From Topomyia yanbarensis (lineage: Eukaryota; Arthropoda; Insecta; Diptera; Culicidae), in assembly GCF_030247195.1 (NCBI RefSeq), contig NC_080670.1:98306666-98370665 (forward strand): a stretch of 64,000 nt of DNA, in the 5' to 3' direction. Positions 46,721 through 57,523 of this stretch are shown here, piece after piece; position 1 is the first letter of the stretch, and each line of letters opens with the position of its first letter. Under the pieces are notes generated by a model, which saw only the letters and a list, made by a program, of their open reading frames with translations, did no database searches and was not told the DNA's origin. Position numbers and translations under genes: made by a program.

Positions 46721-48559
46721 TACACTGAGAAAAAATATTTTTAATTCTGCTACGAATAAGTTTCATAAAACCAACTTTGGTAAAATATAGGAATTGTTTT
46801 AATTTATTTAGTTTTTAGTTGATTGTTATCGAAATATATATGGATAAGTTTCGCAAATATAACAATTTTTTTCTAGTACACAATAGGGGTGAGCACTTTG
46901 AAATAAAAACGATGTTGTCAAACATCGATCCAAAAAGATCCGATGTAATATAGAAAAACGATTTTTTTTTCTTTTCAAGTACGAAAAATAAATTCACCCT
47001 TTCCAAAAATATTTCTACTATATAAAACAATTGATAAAAGAACAAATCATTTCGTTTCATTCACGAAAAATAGTTTAGACATCGATGATAACTTTTATGC
47101 ACCGTACGGGCCAATCAACGTCAGATTTATAAATAAAATTTTAGCTCATTCCAAACTTTTTTCTTGCATTCTTTAGCTAAAAATATTTGACAGGTATTTT
47201 TGTTATGGCTGAGTATAATATTTACTTCAAGGTATGAGTTTTCAACTTTTGAAGTTAGAAAAATTGAACATTTTTCAGTCGCTGATAGCACGGAAAGTAT
47301 TTGATGCATGGAAAAAAATATTAAATTTAAAAAGTTCCATTTTCGCATGAGCTTGCCGGAAAAATTGAGATTTTTTCACAAGTTGGATCAATTTTTTTTG
47401 CTTATTTTTTTTTAAATAATAAAAATCATGTTAAAAATATTGAGTAAAAATTTTGCAGTGGATCGTAAAATGTTTTACGAGATATTACAATTATAACATT
47501 AAAAAGGGCAATTTTACATTAAACGCTATGTTATGGACCAGCTTTAATTGAAATATCTCGTAAAGTAATAAGGTTGTCAATATAATTGTAAATATTTTCA
47601 TAGAATAAAAAACTTTTTGGTCCAAGCTTGTTTTTTCAATGTTTCTAATATTTGCAGAATTCATAACAGAAAACTATGTCGGATTTTTATTGGTGAGCTC
47701 ATTCGAAAACGCACTTTTTATTATTAATAAATTTTTCCGTACAACTAAGACTTTCCGAGTTATCAGTGGATGAAAAATGGTCCAATTCATAAAATTCAAA
47801 AACTCATAACTTGCAAAAAAAATCTATCGTATTCAGCCAAAACAAAAAAAAGATGTCAATTATTTTATGCTAATAAGGCCATTACAAATATTTTTTAAAA
47901 ATTATGTCACCCCCCCCTTCAAAATTGCTGAAAAAAATCAGGGGGCAAATAATTTTTTTTAAAATAACCAAAATTCAAAAAATTGTCACGTTTTATAGAA
48001 CAACAATAGCTTCCAGATTTTGCTTTACGTAACTGAAAACTATTATGGTAGTTTTAGAAATTACCATCCCATGATAATTTTTATTTTGATCATTCTCGGG
48101 TAAATGTGAAGTTTAAATGAGATCCAACATCAAATGAAACGTTTGCTGGTCGCGGAAGGAAGGACCCATCTGTGTATTATCAAACAAACATCTCATGGAA
48201 AGGCTAATACAGACCGACTTCTGAATCGATTCCATTTTAAACGCAACAGTCGATAGAGACATAATCGATCGTTGCATTCGAAAATAATTTCGATAAGGAA
48301 ACAATCTGAATTCAAATCAGACTCCTGGAGATTTATATGTGATTCAATATTCAATATACATGAGCTTTACCGAAAGGTTTTTGACATTTAAAGATTTCAT
48401 ATGGGACTTAGTATTCATACCGTATTTCCGCAGCCATATGTGCGATTCTTATGAATCTGCTACCAAACCTTCCATTTAAGGCTAAGCTTGTGAAAATTGA
48501 ATAAGCCGTTTTCCAAAAAGCTGAAGAGACATTAATTCTGAAATATTCCAAGAACCAGA
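46721..48559. repeat. AT-rich dispersed repeat region
   Basis: No coding feature. The block around 47,870-47,955 (GGCCATTACAAATATTTTTT, then a C-run and AGGGGGCAAA) recurs inverted at about 52,225-52,300. Boundaries are not resolved. Confidence 0.4.
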
Positions 48560-48619
48560 AACATGCGAAATTTTCGAGATAGACGCTGGAATCAAAAAAA
48601 CTTTGTCTGGCCATCAGCG

Positions 48620-49040
48620 ATCAAGAATGCTCTAGCAAAGCTTAATATAGATCTTACAAATAATGGTATCATCGGCACTTACCGCAGGAAGAACCGGGAA
48701 TCCATTATCGATGTCAATTTTTGTAGCCTTGGAGTAACCGGAAAGATGGACCGAAAAGTGTGCGAGGATATATCCACAGCGACCACCAAGCGATTTGGTA
48801 CAGCATTGATAACAGGACTATGAACTACACATGAATATGAATATGTAGGAGATAAATAAACGAGTGAAGATGGAAAACAGCGATTTTTCACAGGAATGTG
48901 TCCGTCGAAGAACTTGAATTTGAGGGTATCCTCTTTAACCTAAATGCGAACGAGTTCACGGCACTACTAACAAAGGCGTGTAATGCGACCATACCAAGGG
49001 ATGGGAAACTGAGAAACGGTCGCCCGGTGCAATACGACGA
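48620..49040 (+). pseudogene. R1 ORF2 endonuclease C-terminal part and linker
   Basis: RESIIDVNFCSLGVTGKMDR and VCEDISTATTKRF match the end of the R1-type endonuclease (SIIDVTF...RVCEDYTHSDH in relatives). Then, after stops at 48823 and beyond, FTALLTKACNATIPR matches the linker before RT. Frames change at least twice. Confidence 0.7.
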
Positions 49041-50255
49041 TTATCGATCTACGTATAAGTTGCCTCCGAGCTTGGAGAAGAAGTCGGAGATCACTTCGGT
49101 TTCTCATCTCGCTCAGTTCAGAAGCTAGAAATCGCTCCGCTGCAATAGCAGGGCAAGTAATCAAATTTACCAGCGCGACGCTTGGCAAAAATTGATTCCT
49201 TCTGCCTAGTGTGTGAAACGTGAACAAACAATGAGTGACTATGCAAAGCAAAAGTATATCACGATGCAGGCAAACTGTGTTGCTGTTGACTACACGAAAC
49301 ATCCGGTAATACCATCAATTCATGAGGGGGAGCAAATGTTGAAGGTGAACTTGAAGTTCAACGTAGCTTGCGGTACTTTATGCGGTGCAATTCCACCATT
49401 TACGTCATGCGGTACTGAATATGCTAAAAAATATTAGTCAAGCAGAATCATTCGCTTCCCAGAACAACATGAAACACGTCATCGAATGTAATGACATTTT
49501 ATACAGTATCCCAACGTATATAAATGTTGACATGACCTGGCACCACGTACTAGTTCCTTCGCTATCAAACAAATCCTGTCAAAATACGGAGAGGTGAATA
49601 GTGTTAAGGAAGATAGTTGGAGGAATTTCTTCCCAAGACTCCGCAATGGAGTTCGTGTGGTAAGAATGCGTCCGACAAAACCTATTCCCTCTTACTTGAC
49701 TTTCACATGCAAATCACCTCATGGTGTTGAATATTCTCAACGAACACTAGTCACGCACCCAGGACAGATTCCTACCTGTCAATATTGTGATCATCCGCTA
49801 CACCACGGGAAACCTTGCGCAGAGAATGCTAAAGAAATTCCACCTGATACGACCAAAGCCGGTATACAATCATCGTATGTTAAACCACAACCAGTTGGTA
49901 AACCAACGACTGCAGACCAGGCATTCACAAGCACCAGCTCAACAACGATCGGCCCCAGTACCACTAAACCAACTGCCATTACCAACATCGAAGTAACAAC
50001 GATTACAGCAAATGTTTCCAAACCAACAACCAACACCACCAATAAGGAATCTAATACCGATGAAGAAGAATTTACAATAGTGACCCGTAAGCACAAACAA
50101 CAAATAAGAACATCCGACGATGAGCAAGATGAATGCAGTACCGATGATGACATGGACGTAAACGAAAACGCGAGAGAAGACTGACCAAATGACCCCCAAG
50201 GTGCGCTCCACGGCTCAGTTGTGCTAACGCATTGAGCCGTGTCAAATATATTTAA
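49040..50255 (+). mobile_element. Loa/I-like ORF1-only retrotransposon inserted in R1
   Basis: It holds a 5' region, an ORF1 and then, only about 26 bp after the ORF1 stop, a 3' hairpin (ACGGCTCAGTTG...TGAGCCGT, 50208-50240) and an A/T-rich tail ending near 50255. R1 coding sequence resumes directly after the tail. There is no trace of ORF2. Edges are approximate and no target duplication was identified. Confidence 0.65.
49213..50184 (+). pseudogene. Loa/I-like ORF1 (nucleic-acid-binding protein)
   Basis: The C-terminal 196 codons (49594-50184) are open: GVRVVRMRPTKPIPSYLTF, a zinc knuckle CQYCDHPLHHGKPC, a Ser/Thr-rich linker and an acidic tail with FTIVTRK. The N-terminal part (49213-49600) is in other frames (MKHVIECNDILYSIPTY is typical), so at least two frameshifts break it. 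This domain order is that of ORF1 proteins of Loa/I-group elements. Confidence 0.72.
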
Positions 50256-51350
50256 AATTAAAAAGAAGTCAGAAGGCTCGAGGTAAGCGAGCTGCAAGAA
50301 CCGCTCTCAACAAAGCAGTCAAGCTGTACAAGAAAGCCTTACCACAAAGCCAACGCGAATTTCCTTAAAAGAGACCTACAAAGTTGGCATAACAAAGATA
50401 AAAGGCTCAGCTGCACCACCTGAAAGGTGCCCGGAATAGATGGAGGTCACCATCGAAAGGTTTTCCCCACAACATGAATCTATTATTAGGTATGATCACA
50501 ACGATGAAGATCGGTTTACCAACAAACAGGTTATCGAGATGGCGAAAGCCATAAAAGTGAAGCGATACATGAGAGCCCGGATATGTTCAAAACGATCCGA
50601 TAATTGGAAGCGACAAAAGCTGATGTTGCTTCCGATACCGGGACAACATGGAAATCTTTCAGCGTAGTCAATATATCCCTTGGTAATGTTAGAGAGAAGG
50701 AGTAATCCTGAACAAGCTAACGAAGTACGCGGACCGTGAGAACGGCATCTCATGTAATTCGGCTTCCTTATAGGCAGGTCTACAGTGAAATCCATCCAAA
50801 CGGTTGTGGGAGCTGTGGAGACAGCAGAGATACAACTGACGTTCCTAGACTCGACGCTGTGGAACGCAGTGTACGATGAAGTATTGAAGCTGAACTTTCC
50901 CAGAGATATAACGATTTTCGGCTTCATGGATGATGTGGTGTTCCAAGTAATAGGACAATCGCTAGAAGAGGAGACACTCGACACGGAGACGATTGCCCAT
51001 CATAAAACAGAGTTGGTGATGACTAGCAGCCGAAAGACAGCGCGGTCGGAAAATATATCATCGACTTGAACTTTTAAAGTCACGACGATTATGTTAAGGG
51101 GAAGGCTGTGAGAGCAACCACAGCTTTGCTTGAGGCGCCAGTGTACTGAGCACCACGAACAAGCGGAAATCGCTGGACCGAAGCATGTGAGCAGACTAGT
51201 TTCACCGTCAGGGACAAGATCGAGTAGGTCGAGTGAAGCACCAGCGGTGGGTCGTCGAGTTTTCAACGAACCGGAAGCAGCGAACCAGAAGCTACGCTCT
51301 ATCCGGTATCGCCGAACCGTCCTCGCCAAGTACTGGTTGGCCCTTTGAGT
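50256..51350 (+). pseudogene. R1 ORF2 linker and RT remnants
   Basis: RSQKARGKRAARTALNKAVK, KGSAAPPE, EDRFTNKQVIEMAKAIKVK, WKRQKLMLLPIPGQ, GRSTVKSIQTVVGAVETAE and LDSTLWNAVYDEVLKLNFPR follow the RT order. The catalytic box reads GFMDDVV (A to M). Several RT blocks are deleted, including most of the region around AF.S and PQG. Confidence 0.72.
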
Positions 51351-51770
51351 AGGATTTATTGACTATGCGAGTAGATTGCGACAAAACTGGGAGCTAAATG
51401 ACTCGCGCAACAGGCATCGGTATCGGGAGAACTTCCGACGAGGAATTGAGATGGCTCGCGAAAACAGGAACTAAATGGTTCACAGAAATGGGAGCCAAAT
51501 GGCTAACGGAAGTTCATCACTGCGATTAGCCGGATATGTGTTCGGAGCTAAACCGCTCCAATGTATCATTTTGTCTTGAGAATAAATCAGCCTCCCCGCG
51601 ATATAACGCTTCGATGCAGTCTCGTGCTTTTGTTCCACGAGAACCTCACTTTTTTGAAAGAAGAAAAGTGAGGACTGTTAGTAGTGGTTAGGCACAAACG
51701 TGAGTCCCACCTAGGGCCAATGCAGTTTTGAAGCTTTTTTAACCATACTATAAAACATACAGACATTTTC
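51351..51770 (+). mobile_element. R1 3' UTR
   Basis: Repeated GAACTAAATGG.TCACAGAAA boxes (51380-51510), then GTGAGG..TTAGTAGTGGTTAGG, GTGAGTCCCACCTAGG and GAAGCTTTTTTAACC...ATAAAACATACAG. The same series, inverted, is the 3' UTR of the R1 element at 6.7-7.6 kb. It ends at an ACATACAGAC word. Confidence 0.65.
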
Positions 51771-53721
51771 AGATATCCAGAATGTTTTCCAAAAGTCCAT
51801 AAGTGAAATGTTGCAATCCTGTTTCTGTACATTGTTATCAAGCAGGTTCACCTTTGACCGATTTTCATGCCTTGTGTGTACAGTCGGTCCATGTGCCGCC
51901 ACAACGGAATGAAAACTATTTAAGCAACCAAAAGTTAATACCTTAATGTACTCTTAAATGTTTACATTAAGTTCTAGAGAACTTTCAAGCTTTTTTTGGG
52001 AATTTAGAAATTGCACTGTTCGGAAAATTATTTAAAACGAAAACTTTAGCATCCCTTTCCTATGTGAACTTTTGATTGATTCAGTAATGTTTGCTTGAAT
52101 TTTTCTAGTAAAACAAATAGCTCAACCCCGCTATACGAAATCACCCTGTGGAAACGTCCACGATTGTTCAATCGAAAGAAAATGTAAAAAGAAAAAAAAA
52201 TTTGTTTATTAAAATAAATATTTATTTTTTGTTTGCCCCCCCTTCAGAAAACAATTTGTACTTGGACATAATTTTTAAAAAAGATTTGTAATGGCCTAAC
52301 GCAAAAAAACTTTTTGGTAGAAATTAAAATTGTGGTTGAAAATTTGACGTGGAATAACCCGTACATTAAATATGTAAAACTACTCAACTTTTCGCTCATC
52401 TTGCCATTTTTTCAGTTCGTCAATTAGACGAATCGAACTATTTACAATGCACGAAAATGCTTCGTTGCAGAAAACGAGTAAGGATTTTTTTCATCGTATG
52501 ATAATTTTAATTCCACTTAGGAATTTTTTTCAGTGTGAACAAAATTGCAGTTTGTTTTGTTTTTTTTTTTCCGATGAGCGTCAAATTCACACAATAAAAA
52601 TAGTGTGTAGTGGTAAATAAATTGACCCAAACATGTTAATAATTTGTTCACGTCACTCACCCTCACCACCTTTTTTCATTGCTTGGGCAATATGTTAGTT
52701 TGATATAACTGTATTCTTGAACTTCTTACCAAAAAATTTTAATATATCTCGCTGTTTAAGTTGAAGCACCGAAACATCGTAATGCCTAGCTCTAGGGGAA
52801 GATCACTCTAGAAATGTATAACGAATTTGCATCAAATTATAAAAAATGCATTTAGATTCCATTTTTGCATCAACTTTGCACTTCCAAAGTAGGGCTTTGA
52901 AAGTAGGGCTAATTTTTTTAGGGTTTTGACGTCTTACACGCAACGCAAAATACATTACGAATTTCTATTTTGATGGAAAGATATGCATTTAATTTAGCTG
53001 ATTTTTAAAAATGCATCACAAATGATCTGCCACTAGGCCTAGCTGGTAGTGTCTCTTATTCGGACCTCAGTCGCACGATGGAATATATTATCTGCAGAAA
53101 CCGCTTTTATCAAATCTTTTGGACCATAATCATAGCGAGCAAACTGCCCTTTTCAATAAATATAGCTAATTTTGCATTAAAATTTTGGTTTTCAGGGTTT
53201 TTTCAGGAAACTGATAGCTTCCAAATGCAACAATTTTTATAGCAATTGATGACGCAAAAGTTTAAAAACTAGTTCGTTAAAATAGCCATTTTTAGTTGAA
53301 ATAGAGAACTTGACAATATGTAAGTCTATTAGTGTGTTCAACGGTTTGTTTTCCTTCACCTGTCATAGATGGACGAAAACACATTTTTGGTCGGATTATT
53401 TTCATGATGGAATCTGACCAACCGTAATTCTACGTCTCCCGAATATGTTCTACAGCGACATAGAGCATTTCAACACCATTATAAATACTTTAGGAGAGCT
53501 AATTCTAATGTTTAAATTGGCTGACAGTTTTATATATGACAGCTGGAGGAAAACAAACCCCCAAGTAGTGTGAGTGATATCATTTGCATAGAACTCTATA
53601 GTCAAGACGAAAATTTCTTTTTCGTGTTTGCGGGGTTTTCCGTGTACTTGTTAGTTAATTATTTTGTTATAATCAAAATGAAGTGTTTCCAGAAATTGTG
53701 GATGGTATAATTTTTAATCGG
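51771..53721. other. AT-rich DNA with dispersed repeat pieces
   Basis: No gene recognised. About 52,225-52,300 is an inverted partner of 47,870-47,955. An isolated end of the 18.1-19.6 kb TIR element lies at about 53,628-53,645. Confidence 0.4.
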
Positions 53722-53835
53722 TTGATGCATTCAAATTTGTTAGTAATTCAATTTGATTAAAAGTTCCTTGCTATATTCTTATATAGCAAGGAACATTTAA
53801 TCAAATTGAATTACTAACAAATTTGAATGCATCAA
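53722..53835. repeat. Palindrome: 54-bp arms, 6-nt spacer
   Basis: 53722-53775 is the reverse complement of 53782-53835 with one mismatch (near the inner third); spacer TTCTTA. AT-rich; homology stops at the outer edges. Confidence 0.95.
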
Positions 53836-54360
53836 TAATATTCTGTATTTTCATGCATTTAATACAAATAACAATATAACACCTAATTCTGTTGGTGTAT
53901 AAAATGTACATTATGGTATTGAATTCAAGGCTTTACTGTGACATTGAAAACAATTGAGGTATAGTCGGGAACAAATGCATCAATTAGAATATAAAATCAC
54001 CACTTTGAAATCAAGAATGATTGTGATTCTATACATCTATCAAATAGCGATTAAACAAGTCAAGGTGCTCCATCGATTTGTTTTAACACTTTTTTATTAT
54101 TACTTGGTGTAGGATAATTTATTAGCAATATTTAGTAACACTTTTTCCAAAAAAAGTATGTTCCTGATGGTGAAAATAGATATAACATAAAGTAGCTCAA
54201 AGTACGTGGGAGCTTTTTACACCTTTTGGTAATTTTATATCCTCTAAGTATTACGATTGTAAACCAATTTAAAGAATGACATGAAATAAAAACACAAATC
54301 ATAATCTCGAACGACATCGACAGCAATAAAACTATCGAGCAAATACGTCCGACTCGAGTC
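53836..54360. other. AT-rich DNA, nothing recognised
   Basis: No supported feature. Confidence 0.4.
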
Positions 54361-54377
54361 GCTTTCGAGTTCGATTG

Positions 54378-54392
54378 TTATGGTTCCATAAT

Positions 54393-54423
<31 letters not shown>

Positions 54424-55370
54424 TTATTACTTCAACGGACCTCGAAGGATCTTATTGAAGGAACCTTACATTTAATGTACAACATCGTTAGCTTATATAT
54501 AGTAATAACACACATTGCAATCAAATTTAAAATTCATCACCAAAACAATATAAAAGCGTCAACGTAACTACATAGACACAAATTTCAATAAGAATTATGA
54601 ATTCAACTGCCTGGCTTCCAAGTAGTAGTACGCATAGTTACAAATTTTCGAAAAACAACTCCTTGAGGCCAAGTTGTGGTCCGCAAAGCCATTGGCATCC
54701 ACCTATTATCCACATCAACTTTAAATGATGCATACTCCAATGTATCGCAGTTTTTCCATTTCGGGACAAGTTTCGTTACGTCGATGTGATCAGTTTCTTT
54801 GAGGCCAAGAGAATTCGAAACCATCGTTGATAATTCTGCTTCGGTTACTCGGGCATCGATGTTGGAAAGATAGAGCGAAAACATTTGCTCACTCTCTGTC
54901 GGAGGATGCTGCGGAGAAAGCATCTCTGCGGTCTTGTTTCTTCTGAAACTTTCCGGCGATCTTGATCTCGTTTTAAGGTTCAGTGTCGGTTCTGGAGTAG
55001 AGTGATAACACTTAGTTTCATTCGTTGAAGGTAATATCAAGGACAGAGAGTTGAGAATGTCGTCCACTTTCGTACGCAAACAAGATATTTCTTCTTCGAT
55101 TTTTGGTTGAACGGTATCACGAAATTCGTAAAATTGCTTTAAACACTCGTTACACATCCAAATAATATTGTTGCCGGTGAGTGACGATAATCCAGCTTCT
55201 GATATTCCGACACAATCTGCGTGAAATGTCTTGTTGCAAACTCCTTCACACACCGTGAACAAATCAGCATCATCGATTGCTTGTGAACACTTTTGGCAGT
55301 CCATTGTGTTATTTCGTTTTATTTCGATATTGTGAACAATGGCGAAAAAAAACATTCAACAAGTAGCGAG
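54378..55370 (-). mobile_element. CR1-like ORF1-only (half) retrotransposon
   Basis: Minus strand: ORF1 (54603-55310), a 3' UTR of about 170 bp, then a (AATA)n tail at 54388-54425, the kind of 3' microsatellite used by CR1/L2-group elements. The usual ORF2 (endonuclease-RT) between ORF1 and 3' UTR is missing. Target duplication not resolved. Confidence 0.6.
54603..55310 (-). CDS. CR1-like ORF1 with PHD finger, intact frame
   Basis: Start chosen at the ATG of MDCQKCSQAI (55308-55310), since upstream codons in the same frame are AT-rich and unlike the family. Residues 1-55 form a PHD-type zinc finger (CxxC ... CEGVCNKTFHADCVG ... WMCNEC). Residues 65-90 look helical. Residues from about 145 form an RRM-like domain (FSLYLSNIDARVTEAEL ... 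LEYASFKVDVD ... WPQGVVFRKF). PHD plus RRM-like is the ORF1 layout of CR1/L2-group retrotransposons; it binds element RNA. No internal stop in 236 codons, unlike almost every other ORF in this window. Confidence 0.68.
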   Translation of the reverse strand, partial: NTMDCQKCSQAIDDADLFTVCEGVCNKTFHADCVGISEAGLSSLTGNNIIWMCNECLKQFYEFRDTVQPKIEEEISCLRTKVDDILNSLSLILPSTNETKCYHSTPEPTLNLKTRSRSPESFRRNKTAEMLSPQHPPTESEQMFSLYLSNIDARVTEAELSTMVSNSLGLKETDHIDVTKLVPKWKNCDTLEYASFKVDVDNRWMPMALRTTTWPQGVVFRKFVTMRTTTWKPGS

Positions 55371-55712
55371 CGAGTTTATTTCAGCAGTTATATCAATTTC
55401 TTTTGCCCGTTTGATAAAACTAATGCGATCCTTCATAAGAGGAACAGCAGACGAACGGGTTCGTAACACTTTCCGGAGTTTATCAACGTATTTTCACGAG
55501 TAAAACCTATCTCAAAGCGGAGCGAGATATTATGCGTTTTTTTACGGCGAACACAAGCAGAAAATGCCAACACTTCTCGATAATCTAGTACTTCTTCGAA
55601 CCAACTCGAACGAAAATTTTCTTTCGAGCTCGGTTCGAAATACATAATGCGAAACACGGTCGAGTCGATAGAATTTTGATCGAATCGAGATGCGTAATGC
55701 CACCCCTGTTCA
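55371..55712. repeat. CG-rich repeat end, copy B, and flank
   Basis: The right end (55,675-55,712) is the inverted match of 46,553-46,580. Interior has TTCGAG/CTCGAA words. May belong to the element into which the CR1-like copy inserted. Confidence 0.45.
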
Positions 55713-55985
55713 GGAATGTCCGTTTCGAATTTTGAATTTTTCATGAATTTTGATACCCGTATTGCCAGTATCCCATTGAAATTTACAAATGGTATTCCAA
55801 TACCGGATCATTCTTCCGGAAGCATCCGAAATCCCGACAACCAGATGAATTCATCCGGTTCATTTTCACAGAGTCTAAAAGTAGATGGGTTCCTGAATCC
55901 AAAACAGCTAAAAGAGTCAAAATGGGTTAGAAAATACCGCAGTTATGAGCATTTCAGTTTTTTCATACCCGGGTGCTCTTGTCGG
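55713..55985. other. Spacer, nothing recognised
   Basis: The 149-codon plus frame here has no motif that I know and runs into the repeat at 56 kb. Confidence 0.4.
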
Positions 55986-57240
55986 CTGTTACGGGGCAAA
56001 AAACCTGTTTTAATCCACCTAGCGGTGCAATTGTGCCTTTCTCAATCATGGATGTTGTTTGCGTTGTTTATATTCATTAAAAGCTTTCAAATACATATTT
56101 TATATTTTATTATTATACATGACATGACAAATATACAAGAAAAGAAATCATTATTCGAGTTCTAAAATTCTGCAAAAGAAAAAACAGCCACGGTAATATT
56201 GAACTGAAGAAAGATGCGAAATCAGCAAAGTCCCAAAAAGTCGATTTTTACAATAAAAAACTTTTCGAGATAACATAAAATCTCGATGTTTCATGCATTT
56301 TACAGATGTTTGGCATCAAAAATACGAATTTGATTTATGAAATTTCATGGGGTCCCCCCCTTGAAAAAAAAATTGAGTTCCGGCTTATATGGGAATTTCA
56401 TATGTGACCGGACAGTTTAGACTATAGTTCCGGACCCATATAAGCGATCCGTACGAAATTTTATACACATCTGTGGGGATATTATAACTATCATTTGGGA
56501 CTAAGTTTGTGAAAATCGGTCCAACCATTTCCGGGAAACTGATGTGAGTTCGTAAATTTTGAAAGATGACCGCTTTTCCCGGGCACTTCCGGAACCGTCT
56601 ATGGTGGTCAATGTAGTCAACGAAAGTTTGGTTGGCCGTCGGTGATCTAGAACTGCAAATTTAAGTTGTTTGAGAGACATTTTAGCGAAATTTTTACCTT
56701 TTACATTTCTTATAAAAGAAATGTATAGAATTCGCTCAAACTTTCAAGATTTTTTCCAAGGATGGAGGGCCGAGTCTTATATACCAATCGACTCGGCTCG
56801 ACGATTTGGGACAATGTCTGTGTGTGTGTATGTAACGGTCAAACTCTCATTCGTGTTTCTCAGCAACGGCTGAACCGATCTTATCCAAACCAATATTAAA
56901 TGAAAGAACTAACAAACAGTAAGAACGCTATTAATTTGTTTTTGATTCTGATGTTTAGTTTCCAAGATATGAATGTTTGAATGTGTAAAAATGGCGTTTT
57001 TGCAGTTTTTTTTAAATTATCTGCCGACATAGATTACCAATTAATATATATTTATAGGCAGGTTATACGAATACCTTTCGAACAAGCTATACCTTGTTGA
57101 AATCGGACTATTATCAAAAGAGATATTTAACATTAAATGCGGACGAAAGATTTTTATCATTTCCCATTGCCAGAAATATGACCAAAAACGCTTTTAATCC
57201 ACCTAACAGTGTGATGAGACATTTCTCATAACTCTTATCA
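55986..57240. repeat. Culicid-type dispersed repeat
   Basis: Starts with a TTTTAATCCACCTAGCGGTG box (about 56,010) and includes TTCCGG...ATATGGGAATTTC, TCAATGTAGTCAACGAA and CAACGGCTGAACCGAT. A related TTTTAATCCACCTAACAGTG box is at about 57,189. Non-coding. Confidence 0.5.
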
Positions 57241-57523
57241 CTCTCTTCGGATATTATATCGTTTGAGAACATTTAGAACTTGATGCTTCGCGATGTTTTT
57301 GATAACACATACTACATGGGATAGTGGCAGGACTCAGAGAATCGCTCAAATCAGCATAGGACAACATCAGTGCTAGAAATCTCAAGCCAAATCAATGGGA
57401 AAGCGAAAAAATGGCCCATAAAATAGACATACAAACGAATTATTGCTAACGCTCTGTTAATAAAATATCTAAATTCCTGAATCAATGCATTGTGGTGGGA
57501 AAACTGAATTTTCCTAAAGGGGT
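57241..57523. other. Spacer, nothing recognised
   Basis: No supported feature. Confidence 0.4.

Larger units (their letters stand above)
48560..51770 (+). mobile_element. Second R1-clade element, heavily decayed, with a nested ORF1-only insertion
   Basis: Plus-strand remnants in correct order: endonuclease C-terminus and linker (48620-49040), insertion (about 49040-50255), linker/RT pieces (50256-51350) and 3' UTR (51351-51770). The 3' UTR shares boxes with the R1 copy at 6.7-7.6 kb. Many stops and internal deletions. Confidence 0.72.

Noticed and set aside
49939..50297. Minus-strand frames opposite the Loa/I-like ORF1
   Set aside because: Shadow frames of the Thr/Ser-rich ORF1 tail.
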